The notes under the pieces were generated by a model. That model was not told the origin of the DNA and did no database searches. It was given only the letters and a program-made list of their open reading frames with translations. From UBA1738 sp964388835 (GTDB taxonomy: Bacteria; Bacillota; Clostridia; UBA1381), in assembly GCA_964388835.1 (NCBI GenBank), contig CAYMBZ010000038.1, positions 1 through 15,365 of the forward strand: 15,365 nt of DNA, written 5' to 3'. Position numbers and translations under genes: made by a program. The stretch's first letter is position 1. Every line of letters begins with the position of its first letter. Below, piece after piece: positions 6,936-13,020 of the stretch.

Positions 6936-7042
6936 AAATAACAAACCGAAAATATCGGTTTACAGGATACTTCTCCTGCTTATATATATCGGGAAAACCC
7001 GAACCAAACTTACCACGAAAACATGGAAGATTGTTTGTAAAG
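6936..7042 (-). other. 107-base spacer inside the tRNA operon
   Basis: The spacer between tRNA-His and tRNA-Gln is much longer than the others in the operon. It holds three small inverted repeats: AACCGA/TCGGTT, CAGGA/TCCTG and CGGG/CCCG. No good promoter or ORF is visible. It may be processing or attenuation structure, or the scar of a lost tRNA gene. Confidence 0.5.
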
Positions 7043-7120
7043 TGGGGTGGATAGTGGGATTCGAACCCACGACATTCAGTGCCACAAACTGACGCTCTAA
7101 CCAGCTGAACTATATCCACC
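7043..7120 (-). tRNA. tRNA-His(GTG)
   Basis: The 78-base gene includes CCA. The anticodon loop TTGTGGC is closed by TCAGT/ACTGA. It carries the extra 5' G(-1) opposite C73 that marks histidine tRNAs and is needed by HisRS. The T loop is TTCGAAT. Confidence 0.96.
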
Positions 7121-7132
7121 ATGTCAAAAAAT

Positions 7133-7209
<77 letters not shown>

Positions 7210-7222
7210 GTATTAAAAAATA

Positions 7223-7297
7223 TGGAGCGGGTGATGGGAATCGAACCCACACAGCCAGCTTGGAAGGCTGGAATTCTAGCCATTGAACTACACCCGC
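7223..7297 (-). tRNA. tRNA-Gly(TCC)
   Basis: The 75-base gene includes CCA. The acceptor is GCGGGTG/CACCCGC. The anticodon loop CTTCCAA is closed by CCAGC/GCTGG. It is the first gene of the five-tRNA operon. Confidence 0.97.
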
Positions 7298-7337
7298 ATA
7301 ACAATATTAACTTTGTCCACATCAGTTGACCTTGTCT

Positions 7338-7366
7338 ATTATAGCAGAATATCCTGTATTTGTCAA
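7338..7366 (-). promoter_or_regulatory. Consensus promoter of the tRNA operon
   Basis: On the minus strand TTGACA (7361-7366) and TATAAT (7338-7343) are a perfect sigma-A consensus pair with a 17-base spacer, 40 bases before tRNA-Gly. This strength is usual for stable RNA operons. Confidence 0.93.
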
Positions 7367-7397
7367 TAGTTTTTTTAAAAAAAATTGAAGACATTGT

Positions 7398-7451
7398 AAA
7401 AAAAAATTAAGGGGCTTGTGCGCACGGAGAAAAAAGCATTAAACCCCTTAA
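7398..7451 (-). terminator. Terminator after the cysteine desulfurase gene
   Basis: On the minus strand the stem TTAAGGGG/CCCCTTAA (7444-7451 with 7407-7414) encloses a 29-base loop with an inner GTGCGCAC palindrome. It is followed by nine T residues. It starts four bases past the desulfurase stop and isolates it from the tRNA promoter. Confidence 0.75.
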
Positions 7452-7455
7452 ATTA

Positions 7456-8586
7456 TTATTCTGCACCGACAGCTGTTTTATTCACCGCAAGCAGAAGTTT
7501 TTCCGCCTCCTGTTCGGTTGAAAAGTACCCAAAGCCCGCGCGGACGGCACCGTTTTTCTCACTTCCTATTGTTTGATGAGCCGTATACGCACAATGATAT
7601 CCACCGCGAACTGCAATCCGAAAACGGCGGTTTAAAATATCCGCCACTTCCTGCGAATCCATATCGCCGATATTAAATGCCACCGTTCCGTTGCGGTTTC
7701 CTTTTGGCTGTCCGTACACCGTTACACCTTTGATGTTCATAAGCCCCTCAAAAAGTTTCTTCGCTAAAAAACGTTCCTTTTCATAAATATTTTCAATCCC
7801 GATTTTTTTAATATACTTTGCCGCCGTTGACAGTGTCATTATCGCCGGAGTATTTAATGTGCCGGAATGAAGCATATCCGGCATTGCATCCGGCTGTTTC
7901 CGATTTTTTGACTCCGTTCCGGTTCCGCCGACTATAATAGGGCTGAGTTTCACGCCTTCACTGACATAAAGCCCTCCGGTTCCAAGCGGTCCCATAAGCC
8001 CTTTGTGTCCCGAAAAAGCCAGTAGTGAGATATTCATTTTTTCAATATCAATCGGAATTATTCCCGCTGTTTGCGCCGCATCCGCAAGAAAAGGGATATT
8101 ATGCTTTTTGCAGATTTTACCGATTTCTTTAATCGGCATAACGGTTCCGCAGACGTTTGAAGCATGGGTTGATATTACAAGTTTTGTGTTGCTTCGGATT
8201 GCTTTTTCAATATCCCGAGGTGAAATTTCGCCGCGGGAATTAGCCCAAACCATGGTATATGAACAGCTTTTGTGAACCGGACGAAGCACGCTGTTATGTT
8301 CCATTGAGGTTATTACGGCATGGTCGCCGGGACGGAGAATTCCGCCGATTGCAATATTGAGTGCATAGGTGGCGTTTTGGGTAAAGGCAATCCGCTCGGG
8401 ATTTGATATATTAAAAAATTCCGCAAGTGTTTCCTGGGCTTCACTTATTCCTTCGGCCCCCACTATACTTGCCGTATGCCCGCCTCTGCCGGAATTTACG
8501 CTGAAACGCAAGGTGTTGCGATACATGGCATCGTACACGCACTGCGGCTTACGAACGCTGGTTGCCGGGTTGTCAAGATATATCAT
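7456..8586 (-). CDS. Class V aminotransferase / cysteine desulfurase family protein
   Basis: The 376-residue PLP enzyme resembles the cysteine desulfurase group often paired with DUF3343 and YedF-like proteins. Seen: N-terminal YLDNPATS (normally YLDNAATS), MEHNS with H97, ADAAQ with D169, the PLP lysine K195 in SGHKG, and RGGYHCAYTAH with the expected nucleophile C332. The C-terminus keeps RAGFGYFST. These enzymes take sulfur (or selenium) from cysteine (or selenocysteine) onto the active-site Cys as a persulfide and hand it to an acceptor, in the cytoplasm. No SufBCD or IscU gene is present here, so a general Fe-S role is less likely than supply to a dedicated carrier. Its ATG lies inside the end of the DUF3343 gene (14-base overlap), with AAAGGAGAGG at about 8593-8602. 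The two are translationally linked. Confidence 0.88.
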   Translation of the reverse strand: MIYLDNPATSVRKPQCVYDAMYRNTLRFSVNSGRGGHTASIVGAEGISEAQETLAEFFNISNPERIAFTQNATYALNIAIGGILRPGDHAVITSMEHNSVLRPVHKSCSYTMVWANSRGEISPRDIEKAIRSNTKLVISTHASNVCGTVMPIKEIGKICKKHNIPFLADAAQTAGIIPIDIEKMNISLLAFSGHKGLMGPLGTGGLYVSEGVKLSPIIVGGTGTESKNRKQPDAMPDMLHSGTLNTPAIMTLSTAAKYIKKIGIENIYEKERFLAKKLFEGLMNIKGVTVYGQPKGNRNGTVAFNIGDMDSQEVADILNRRFRIAVRGGYHCAYTAHQTIGSEKNGAVRAGFGYFSTEQEAEKLLLAVNKTAVGAE

Positions 8587-8830
8587 AATATTGCCTCTCC
8601 TTTCCTACGCTGTGCTCTATATAAATTTTTTTTATACTTATTCCGTGGAGACTGCTTCTTATAAGCCTTTCGTCGGAGTGCGGTGCGCGAACCGAGTAGG
8701 AGCATCCGCTGCCGCCTAAAGCTGCTGGAGTATTTATCACCCGCGCATTTGCGCTTCCGTATTTGGCAAGACGTTTTGCAAGACGTGTCGCGCCGGTAAT
8801 AGAGCCGACCACAACCAAAATATCGGACAT
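8573..8830 (-). CDS. DUF3343 (putative Se/S carrier-like) small protein
   Basis: The 85-residue protein begins LVVVGSITGATRLAKRLAKYG and has the short TPAALGGSGCSYSV segment with a single cysteine, C43, typical of DUF3343. That family is annotated as a putative selenium or sulfur carrier because of its conserved Cys and its frequent company with cysteine desulfurases; biochemical proof is thin. Here it overlaps the desulfurase start by 14 bases, which supports persulfide transfer from the desulfurase to C43, by inference. The start follows AAAGGGGTGG. The first 65 codons lie in a 512-bp exact tandem repeat and recur in the gene at 8965-9342. Only this copy keeps the native C-terminus. Confidence 0.8.
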   Translation of the reverse strand: MSDILVVVGSITGATRLAKRLAKYGSANARVINTPAALGGSGCSYSVRAPHSDERLIRSSLHGISIKKIYIEHSVGKERQYYDIS

Positions 8831-8862
8831 ATTTCCACCCCTTTCGCTATTGTATAATATAT

Positions 8863-8891
8863 AATATGAAAGAATTCGGAAAAAGTGTAAA
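8863..8891 (-). promoter_or_regulatory. Promoter of the DUF3343-desulfurase operon
   Basis: On the minus strand TTTACA (8886-8891) and CATATT (8863-8868) are 17 bases apart. The -10 region is a run of alternating A/T (CATATTATATATTAT), so the exact box is uncertain. The ribosome site AAAGGGGTG follows. An identical copy lies at 9375-9403. Confidence 0.5.
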
Positions 8892-8903
8892 TCTTGCCGA
8901 TAT

Positions 8904-8950
8904 AAAAAACCGCCTTCGAAATGTCAACTTTGACTTTTCAAAGGTCGGTT
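8904..8950 (-). terminator. Terminator after the chimeric gene (repeat copy A)
   Basis: Stem AACCG-CCTT/AAGG-CGGTT with a one-base bulge, an inner CTTTGA/TCAAAG hairpin, and a T run at 8904-8909 on the minus strand. It was originally the terminator of the HAD gene and now follows the chimeric ORF. A T run on the plus side (8954-8959) makes it possibly bidirectional. Confidence 0.7.
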
Positions 8951-8964
8951 CGCTTTTTTGATTT

Positions 8965-9342
8965 TTATTTGCTTTCCTGCTTTACGATATCACCGACGCC
9001 GTTTAAGATATATTTAGGGCGGTAGGGGAATTTGTCGATGTTTTCCATGCTGGTTACGCCGGTAAGTACAAGCACCGTATCAACATTTGATTCTATTCCG
9101 GCGATGATATCAGTATCCATTCTGTCCCCGATGAACGCTATTTCGTCACTTATTCCGTGGAGACTGCTTCTTATAAGCCTTTCGTCGGAGTGCGGTGCGC
9201 GAACCGAGTAGGAGCATCCGCTGCCGCCTAAAGCTGCTGGAGTATTTATCACCCGCGCATTTGCGCTTCCGTATTTGGCAAGACGTTTTGCAAGACGTGT
9301 CGCGCCGGTAATAGAGCCGACCACAACCAAAATATCGGACAT
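8965..9342 (-). CDS. Chimeric ORF: DUF3343 N-terminus fused to HAD phosphatase C-terminus
   Basis: This 125-residue reading frame was created by the tandem duplication. Residues 1-65 are identical to the DUF3343 protein, including C43. Residues 66-125 are identical to the last 60 residues of the HAD phosphatase, including its motif IV GDRMDTD. The join falls on a shared AGT (Ser) codon that is in phase in both parents, so the fusion is exactly in frame. It has a full copy of the DUF3343 promoter and ribosome site, and ends at the HAD stop codon and terminator, so it should be expressed if the DNA is real. The HAD part lacks motifs I, II and III and cannot be a phosphatase by itself. The fold is doubtful, since half a Rossmann core is joined to a truncated carrier domain. 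An assembly artefact is a serious alternative. Confidence 0.6.
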   Translation of the reverse strand: MSDILVVVGSITGATRLAKRLAKYGSANARVINTPAALGGSGCSYSVRAPHSDERLIRSSLHGISDEIAFIGDRMDTDIIAGIESNVDTVLVLTGVTSMENIDKFPYRPKYILNGVGDIVKQESK

Positions 9343-9374
9343 ATTTCCACCCCTTTCGCTATTGTATAATATAT

Positions 9375-9403
9375 AATATGAAAGAATTCGGAAAAAGTGT
9401 AAA
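9375..9403 (-). promoter_or_regulatory. Duplicated promoter driving the chimeric ORF
   Basis: This is an exact copy of the promoter at 8863-8891 (TTTACA, 17 bases, CATATT), located upstream of the chimeric gene. If the parent promoter is active, this one should be too. Confidence 0.5.
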
Positions 9404-9415
9404 TCTTGCCGATAT

Positions 9416-9462
9416 AAAAAACCGCCTTCGAAATGTCAACTTTGACTTTTCAAAGGTCGGTT
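9416..9462 (-). terminator. Terminator after the HAD phosphatase gene (repeat copy B)
   Basis: Identical to the structure at 8904-8950. It begins 14 bases past the HAD stop codon on the minus strand and closes the mreB-like/trmN6/rsmI/HAD unit. Confidence 0.7.
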
Positions 9463-9476
9463 CGCTTTTTTGATTT

Positions 9477-10262
9477 TTATTTGCTTTCCTGCTTTACGAT
9501 ATCACCGACGCCGTTTAAGATATATTTAGGGCGGTAGGGGAATTTGTCGATGTTTTCCATGCTGGTTACGCCGGTAAGTACAAGCACCGTATCAACATTT
9601 GATTCTATTCCGGCGATGATATCAGTATCCATTCTGTCCCCGATGAACGCTATTTCGTCACTGTGGCAATTCAACTTTTTCAAGCCGTGGCGAAGCATGA
9701 GCGGGTTCGGTTTTCCCACAAAATATGCTTTTTTGCCGGTGGCGATTTCGATTGGTGAAATCAATGAACCGGTCGCCGGCATTACGCCGCGCTCTGTGGG
9801 CCCCGTTATGTCGGGGTTCGTTCCGATAAGCTTGGCACCCTTATTTACAAGTTCGATAGCCTTTTCGATTTTTTCGAAGTTGTAGGTTCGTGTCTCGCCA
9901 ACAACAACGTAATCGGGATTTACGTCATTCATATAAATTCCCTGGTCGTACAGCGCTTTTGTCAAAGCCGCCTCGCCTATAACGTAAGCTGTACAGCCGG
10001 GATTTTGACTATGTAAAAATTCCGCGGTTGCCATGGCGCTTGTATAAAAATGTTCCGCCGATACCGAGAGCCCCATTCTTTCAAGCTTCATACTGAGCTC
10101 GTGGGGAGTTTTTTCCGGACTGTTTGTTAAAAAAACGAATTTTTTGTCGTTATCAATCATCCAATTTACGAATTCGGCAACACCGTCCAAAATCTTGTTG
10201 CCATGGTAAATAACACCGTCCATATCGCTGATGAATCCTACTTTGTTCAAAATTTTTTCCAT
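9477..10262 (-). CDS. HAD-IIA family (NagD-like) sugar-phosphate phosphatase
   Basis: The 261-residue protein has the four HAD motifs in order: DMDG with nucleophile D13 and acid/base D15, LTNS at 45-48, K184 in GKPNP, and GDRMDTD at 208-214. The long cap region between motifs II and III marks subclass IIA, the NagD/AraL/p-nitrophenyl phosphatase group. These hydrolyse small phosphate esters such as sugar phosphates or nucleotides in the cytoplasm; the substrate cannot be fixed here. Length is normal. The start has AAGAAGG at 10272-10278, nine bases away. It follows rsmI by 50 bases with no terminator, so it is probably the last gene of that operon. Its last 60 codons are duplicated downstream, but this copy is complete. 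Confidence 0.9.
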   Translation of the reverse strand: MEKILNKVGFISDMDGVIYHGNKILDGVAEFVNWMIDNDKKFVFLTNSPEKTPHELSMKLERMGLSVSAEHFYTSAMATAEFLHSQNPGCTAYVIGEAALTKALYDQGIYMNDVNPDYVVVGETRTYNFEKIEKAIELVNKGAKLIGTNPDITGPTERGVMPATGSLISPIEIATGKKAYFVGKPNPLMLRHGLKKLNCHSDEIAFIGDRMDTDIIAGIESNVDTVLVLTGVTSMENIDKFPYRPKYILNGVGDIVKQESK

Positions 10263-10312
10263 AATCTTTAACCTTCTTTCTGTCTTAGTGTTTGCAGTAT
10301 GTCTGCATCTTA

Positions 10313-11146
10313 TTATGATTGGTGGTATATATTATAAACATCCCTTTTGGCAAGTCCTCTGTTTTTTGCCGCAAGCTTGATTGCGTCTTTTTTGTCCATG
10401 CCGTCTGCGATGTATTTGTTCACATGTTCCTTTACCGAAAGCTCGGAAAATTCCGAGTACTCAGTTGTTTTTTGCGGGGCGCCCTCCACTATGATTACAT
10501 ATTCGCCCTTGGGAGATTTTTCTGTATAGAGCTCCTGCGCCTCGGAAAGCGTAGTGCGGATTATCTCTTCATGAAGCTTGGTGAGTTCACGGCAGAGTGC
10601 AATGCGCCGATCCCCTAAAATATCCAGCATATCCTTAAGAGTATATGTAAGCTTATGGGGAGCTTCATAAAAAATCAATGTGTGAGTATCTTCCTTTACG
10701 TTTTTGAGGTGCTCGCGCCGATGACGTTTATTTACCGAAAGAAAACCCTCAAAAGCAAAGCGCCGCGCGGGAAGCCCAGATACAATCAGCGCGTTGATTC
10801 CGGCAACGCATCCGGGAACGGAGGTTACCGTAAGGTCGTTTTCAATACAAAGTTTAACCAAATCTTCACCCGGGTCGGATATGGCAGGAGTTCCCGCATC
10901 CGATACAAGTGCCACATTTTTGCCGTCTTTTAAAAGCTTTATGATGTATTCGCCCTTTTCGCGCTTGTTGTGCTCGTGATAACTGGTAAGCTGTTTTTTT
11001 ATTCCGAAATAGTTCAAAAGTTGAACTGTTCGGCGCGTATCTTCACAGGCAATCAAATCAACCGTATTAAAAACTTCAAGGCAACGTGATGAAACATCAC
11101 CCAGGTTGCCTATCGGCGTTGCGCATAAATATAAAATTCCATTCAT
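10313..11146 (-). CDS. rsmI: 16S rRNA (cytidine-1402-2'-O)-methyltransferase
   Basis: The 277-residue protein is a clear RsmI. It uses S-adenosylmethionine to methylate the ribose of C1402 in the decoding centre of 16S rRNA, which tunes start-codon choice and fidelity. Motifs: LYLCATPIGNL at 5-15, CEDTRRT at 34-40, SDAGTPAISDPG at 82-93, and FEGFL at 132-136, with a lysine-rich C-terminal helical tail. The length is normal. Its ATG overlaps the TGA of the tRNA methyltransferase gene by four bases (ATGA), and AGAGGAT lies just upstream, so the two are translationally coupled. The trmN6-rsmI pairing mirrors the Bacillus yabB-yazA-yabC cluster, but the small GIY-YIG gene yazA is missing here. 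Confidence 0.96.
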   Translation of the reverse strand: MNGILYLCATPIGNLGDVSSRCLEVFNTVDLIACEDTRRTVQLLNYFGIKKQLTSYHEHNKREKGEYIIKLLKDGKNVALVSDAGTPAISDPGEDLVKLCIENDLTVTSVPGCVAGINALIVSGLPARRFAFEGFLSVNKRHRREHLKNVKEDTHTLIFYEAPHKLTYTLKDMLDILGDRRIALCRELTKLHEEIIRTTLSEAQELYTEKSPKGEYVIIVEGAPQKTTEYSEFSELSVKEHVNKYIADGMDKKDAIKLAAKNRGLAKRDVYNIYHQS

Positions 11147-11898
11147 CGTTCGTAAATCCTCTTCAATTCTTCGGTTTCTGAGCCGGCCTCGTCGTACAGA
11201 TAAAGCGGGGGCAGGATTTTCAGTTCCTTGCCGCCTTTATATGCACCGTCTGTCAAAAGTAAAGATGGCTCACTGCCGATTTTTTTATGTATAAAGCGAA
11301 TTCGCTTTGGCTCAATATCATGCTCTCGCATCCCCGCAATGATATCCGCAAGCCGCGACGGTTTGTGCACAAGTACAAGGTGCCCCTGTTGGCAGAGAAG
11401 CTGTGAGGCGGCGGATAGCACGTCCTCCAAACAGCACATTATCTCGTGCCTTGCTATGATTTTCGTATCAAGCTCGTTTTGTATGCCGCAGCCTGCCGGC
11501 ATGTAGGGCGGATTGCAGGTGATAAGACCGAAACGGCGTTTCCCGTATAATGCAACCGCGTTTTTAAGGTCACCGCATTGTACAGAAATTCTGTCCTCAA
11601 GTTTGTTTAAGGCGACCGAACGGCATGCGGTATCGGCAACCTCTCGCTGAATTTCTATCCCGAAAAATTTAGGAATGTTTGTCTTATGTGACAGGAGTAT
11701 CGGCACAATCCCGCTTCCGGAGCACAGGTCAAGAGCGCTTTTTGCACGGATATCTTTGGCGAAGTCCGCAAGAAGCACCGCATCTATTCCGAAACGAAAT
11801 CCGTTCTTTTTTTGAATAAGCATCAAGCCGCCGGCTTGTAAATCTTCAAGAGTTTCATTTTCCTTTAAAATATTCATGTCAGCATTTTGTGAAAACAT
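11143..11898 (-). CDS. trmN6: tRNA1(Val) (adenine-37-N6)-methyltransferase-like protein
   Basis: The 251-residue class I SAM-dependent methyltransferase matches the TrmN6/YfiC/YabB group. DLCSGSGIV at 57-65 is the SAM-binding motif I. IEIQ at 81-84 supplies the acidic residue for the ribose. NPPY at 129-132 is the motif of enzymes acting on exocyclic amino groups of bases. The expected product is m6A37 in tRNA-Val, by family knowledge; some members may act on other targets. Two starts are possible. The first ATG (11896-11898) overlaps the MreB-like gene end by 20 bases and has only a weak ribosome site. The second ATG (M8, 11875-11877) comes one base after that gene's TGA and fits stop-start reinitiation; the family-like sequence begins only after M8. 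The gene lies in one operon with the MreB-like gene and rsmI. Confidence 0.88.
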   Translation of the reverse strand: MFSQNADMNILKENETLEDLQAGGLMLIQKKNGFRFGIDAVLLADFAKDIRAKSALDLCSGSGIVPILLSHKTNIPKFFGIEIQREVADTACRSVALNKLEDRISVQCGDLKNAVALYGKRRFGLITCNPPYMPAGCGIQNELDTKIIARHEIMCCLEDVLSAASQLLCQQGHLVLVHKPSRLADIIAGMREHDIEPKRIRFIHKKIGSEPSLLLTDGAYKGGKELKILPPLYLYDEAGSETEELKRIYER

Positions 11899-12892
11899 AA
11901 GTGTTTTCCGGCATTTTGTCCATATTTTCCATTACGCTTCCGATACCGCGGACAGCACATAATTCAGGATTTTCGGCAAGGAATACCTTTACCCCGAGGT
12001 CTATGCGGAGTTTCTTTGCAAGTCCGTACAGTGCGGCTCCGCCGCCTGTAAGGAGTATGCCGTCCTCCATGATATCGCCGAGAAGCTCCGTCGGCATTTC
12101 ATCAAGTGCGGAATGAATTTCTGTAGCGATTTTTCCGATAAGTGCGGAAAAAGCCTCCCGCGTTTCCTCTGAGTGAAGCAGAAGCTTTTCGGGTTTACGA
12201 GTTTTTGTGTTGTATCCGCCGATTAGGCAGGTTTCGTCTCGGTCTCGTTGAAACGCACAGCCGATTTCCTTTTTGGCTCTTTCGGCGGTCTGTTCTCCTA
12301 TTAAGATACCGTGCTTTGTCATTACATAATCGATAAGCGCTTCGGTAAAATCACGTCCGCCTATTTTGGCAGAGCGCTTTACAACCGTTTGACTGAGGGA
12401 GATTACCGCAATGTTGCAGTTTCCTCCGCCGATATCCGCCAGCATCATTCCGCGGGCGGGGCTTACATCACAATTTGCTCCGATTGCGGCTGCAATAGGC
12501 GCTTCCACAAGATATACATCGCGTATTTCGGATGCCTTTACCGCGTCACACACGGCGCGGCGCTCAACATCGGTAATTCCGCAGGGAACGCTTATCATAA
12601 CGCGTCTTTTTAAAACTCTGCCAATAAATTTATTCAAAAAGCCGTTTACCATGCGGCATGCCATGTCAAAGTCGGTAATCACGCCGTGGGAGAGCGGGCG
12701 CAGAATCGTAATTGCCGGAGGGCATCTGCCCTCCATCGCCTCCGCTTCACGTCCCAGCGCGATGATTTCTCCGCTGTAGCTGTCGAATGCGACTACAGAC
12801 GGTTCTTCTATTATGTTTCCTTTATAATAAATCCCGGTATTGTCAGTTCCCAAATCGATTGCAACATCATTTGTAAGAGTTCCGAATTTCAT
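11879..12892 (-). CDS. Divergent MreB-like actin homolog
   Basis: The 337-residue protein is collinear with MreB throughout: phosphate loop 1 IDLGTDNT, VPCGITDVERRAV, phosphate loop 2 DIGGG at 153-157, and the adenosine motif LTGGG near the C-terminus. MreB forms membrane-bound ATP-dependent filaments that guide cell-wall synthesis. This copy departs at positions that matter. The Glu of EEP (E131 in Thermotoga maritima) is Ala (VEAP, A131). The Thr-Thr-Glu after GGG (T158, T159, E160) is Asn-Cys-Asn. Glu131 and Thr158 are the residues held to place the water for ATP hydrolysis, so hydrolysis should be weak or absent while nucleotide binding looks possible. No mreC or mreD follows; the gene heads a run with RNA methyltransferases. 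It is probably a paralog rather than the cell's main MreB. The start is fixed by AGGAGG at 12901-12906. Confidence 0.88.
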   Translation of the reverse strand: MKFGTLTNDVAIDLGTDNTGIYYKGNIIEEPSVVAFDSYSGEIIALGREAEAMEGRCPPAITILRPLSHGVITDFDMACRMVNGFLNKFIGRVLKRRVMISVPCGITDVERRAVCDAVKASEIRDVYLVEAPIAAAIGANCDVSPARGMMLADIGGGNCNIAVISLSQTVVKRSAKIGGRDFTEALIDYVMTKHGILIGEQTAERAKKEIGCAFQRDRDETCLIGGYNTKTRKPEKLLLHSEETREAFSALIGKIATEIHSALDEMPTELLGDIMEDGILLTGGGAALYGLAKKLRIDLGVKVFLAENPELCAVRGIGSVMENMDKMPENTYVFTKC

Positions 12893-12922
12893 TCAAATTT
12901 CCTCCTATTGTATCATAATTAC

Positions 12923-12951
12923 ATTTTAACTCAAATCGAACAAAAAATCAA
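12923..12951 (-). promoter_or_regulatory. Promoter of the MreB-like operon
   Basis: On the minus strand TTGATT (12946-12951) and TAAAAT (12923-12928) are 17 bases apart. An overlapping alternative is TTGAGT with TACAAT and a 16-base spacer, slightly nearer the gene. It is back to back with the helicase promoter. Confidence 0.6.
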
Positions 12952-12960
12952 CAAAAACTA

Positions 12961-12989
12961 TTGAATTTACAATATTTGAATGTTATAAT
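12961..12989 (+). promoter_or_regulatory. Promoter of the SNF2 helicase gene
   Basis: TTGAAT (12961-12966) and TATAAT (12984-12989) have a 17-base spacer, 31 bases before the GTG start. The -35 boxes of the two divergent genes are only nine bases apart, so the two promoters may compete. Confidence 0.7.
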
Positions 12990-13020
12990 GAAATGATACA
13001 GCACAAATGGGGTGAGTTTT

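Larger units (their letters stand above)
8636..9147. repeat. 512-bp exact tandem repeat, unit A
   Basis: This unit is identical over its whole length to 9148-9659; I found no mismatch on reading through. It contains the first 65 codons of DUF3343 with its promoter and ribosome site, an intergenic terminator, and the last 60 codons plus stop of the HAD phosphatase. The 3-bp sequence ACT occurs at both ends, so the join is a microhomology junction. Confidence 0.95.
9148..9659. repeat. 512-bp exact tandem repeat, unit B
   Basis: This is the second copy of 8636-9147, directly abutting it, with the shared ACT continuing at 9660-9662. Removing either unit restores the simple arrangement of an intact HAD gene, a 134-base spacer and an intact DUF3343 gene. 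Confidence 0.95.

Noticed and set aside
8866..8961. A 31-codon plus-strand ORF (repeated at 9378-9473) in the spacer between the HAD and DUF3343 genes
   Set aside because: It has no ribosome site, starts inside the AT-rich promoter of the opposite strand and runs through the terminator hairpin. Its peptide looks protein-like but nothing else supports it.
8636..9659. A mobile element as the cause of the 512-bp repeat
   Set aside because: The unit has no terminal inverted repeats, transposase or target-site duplication. Its ends fall inside two host genes with only 3 bp in common, so simple tandem duplication or misassembly explains it.
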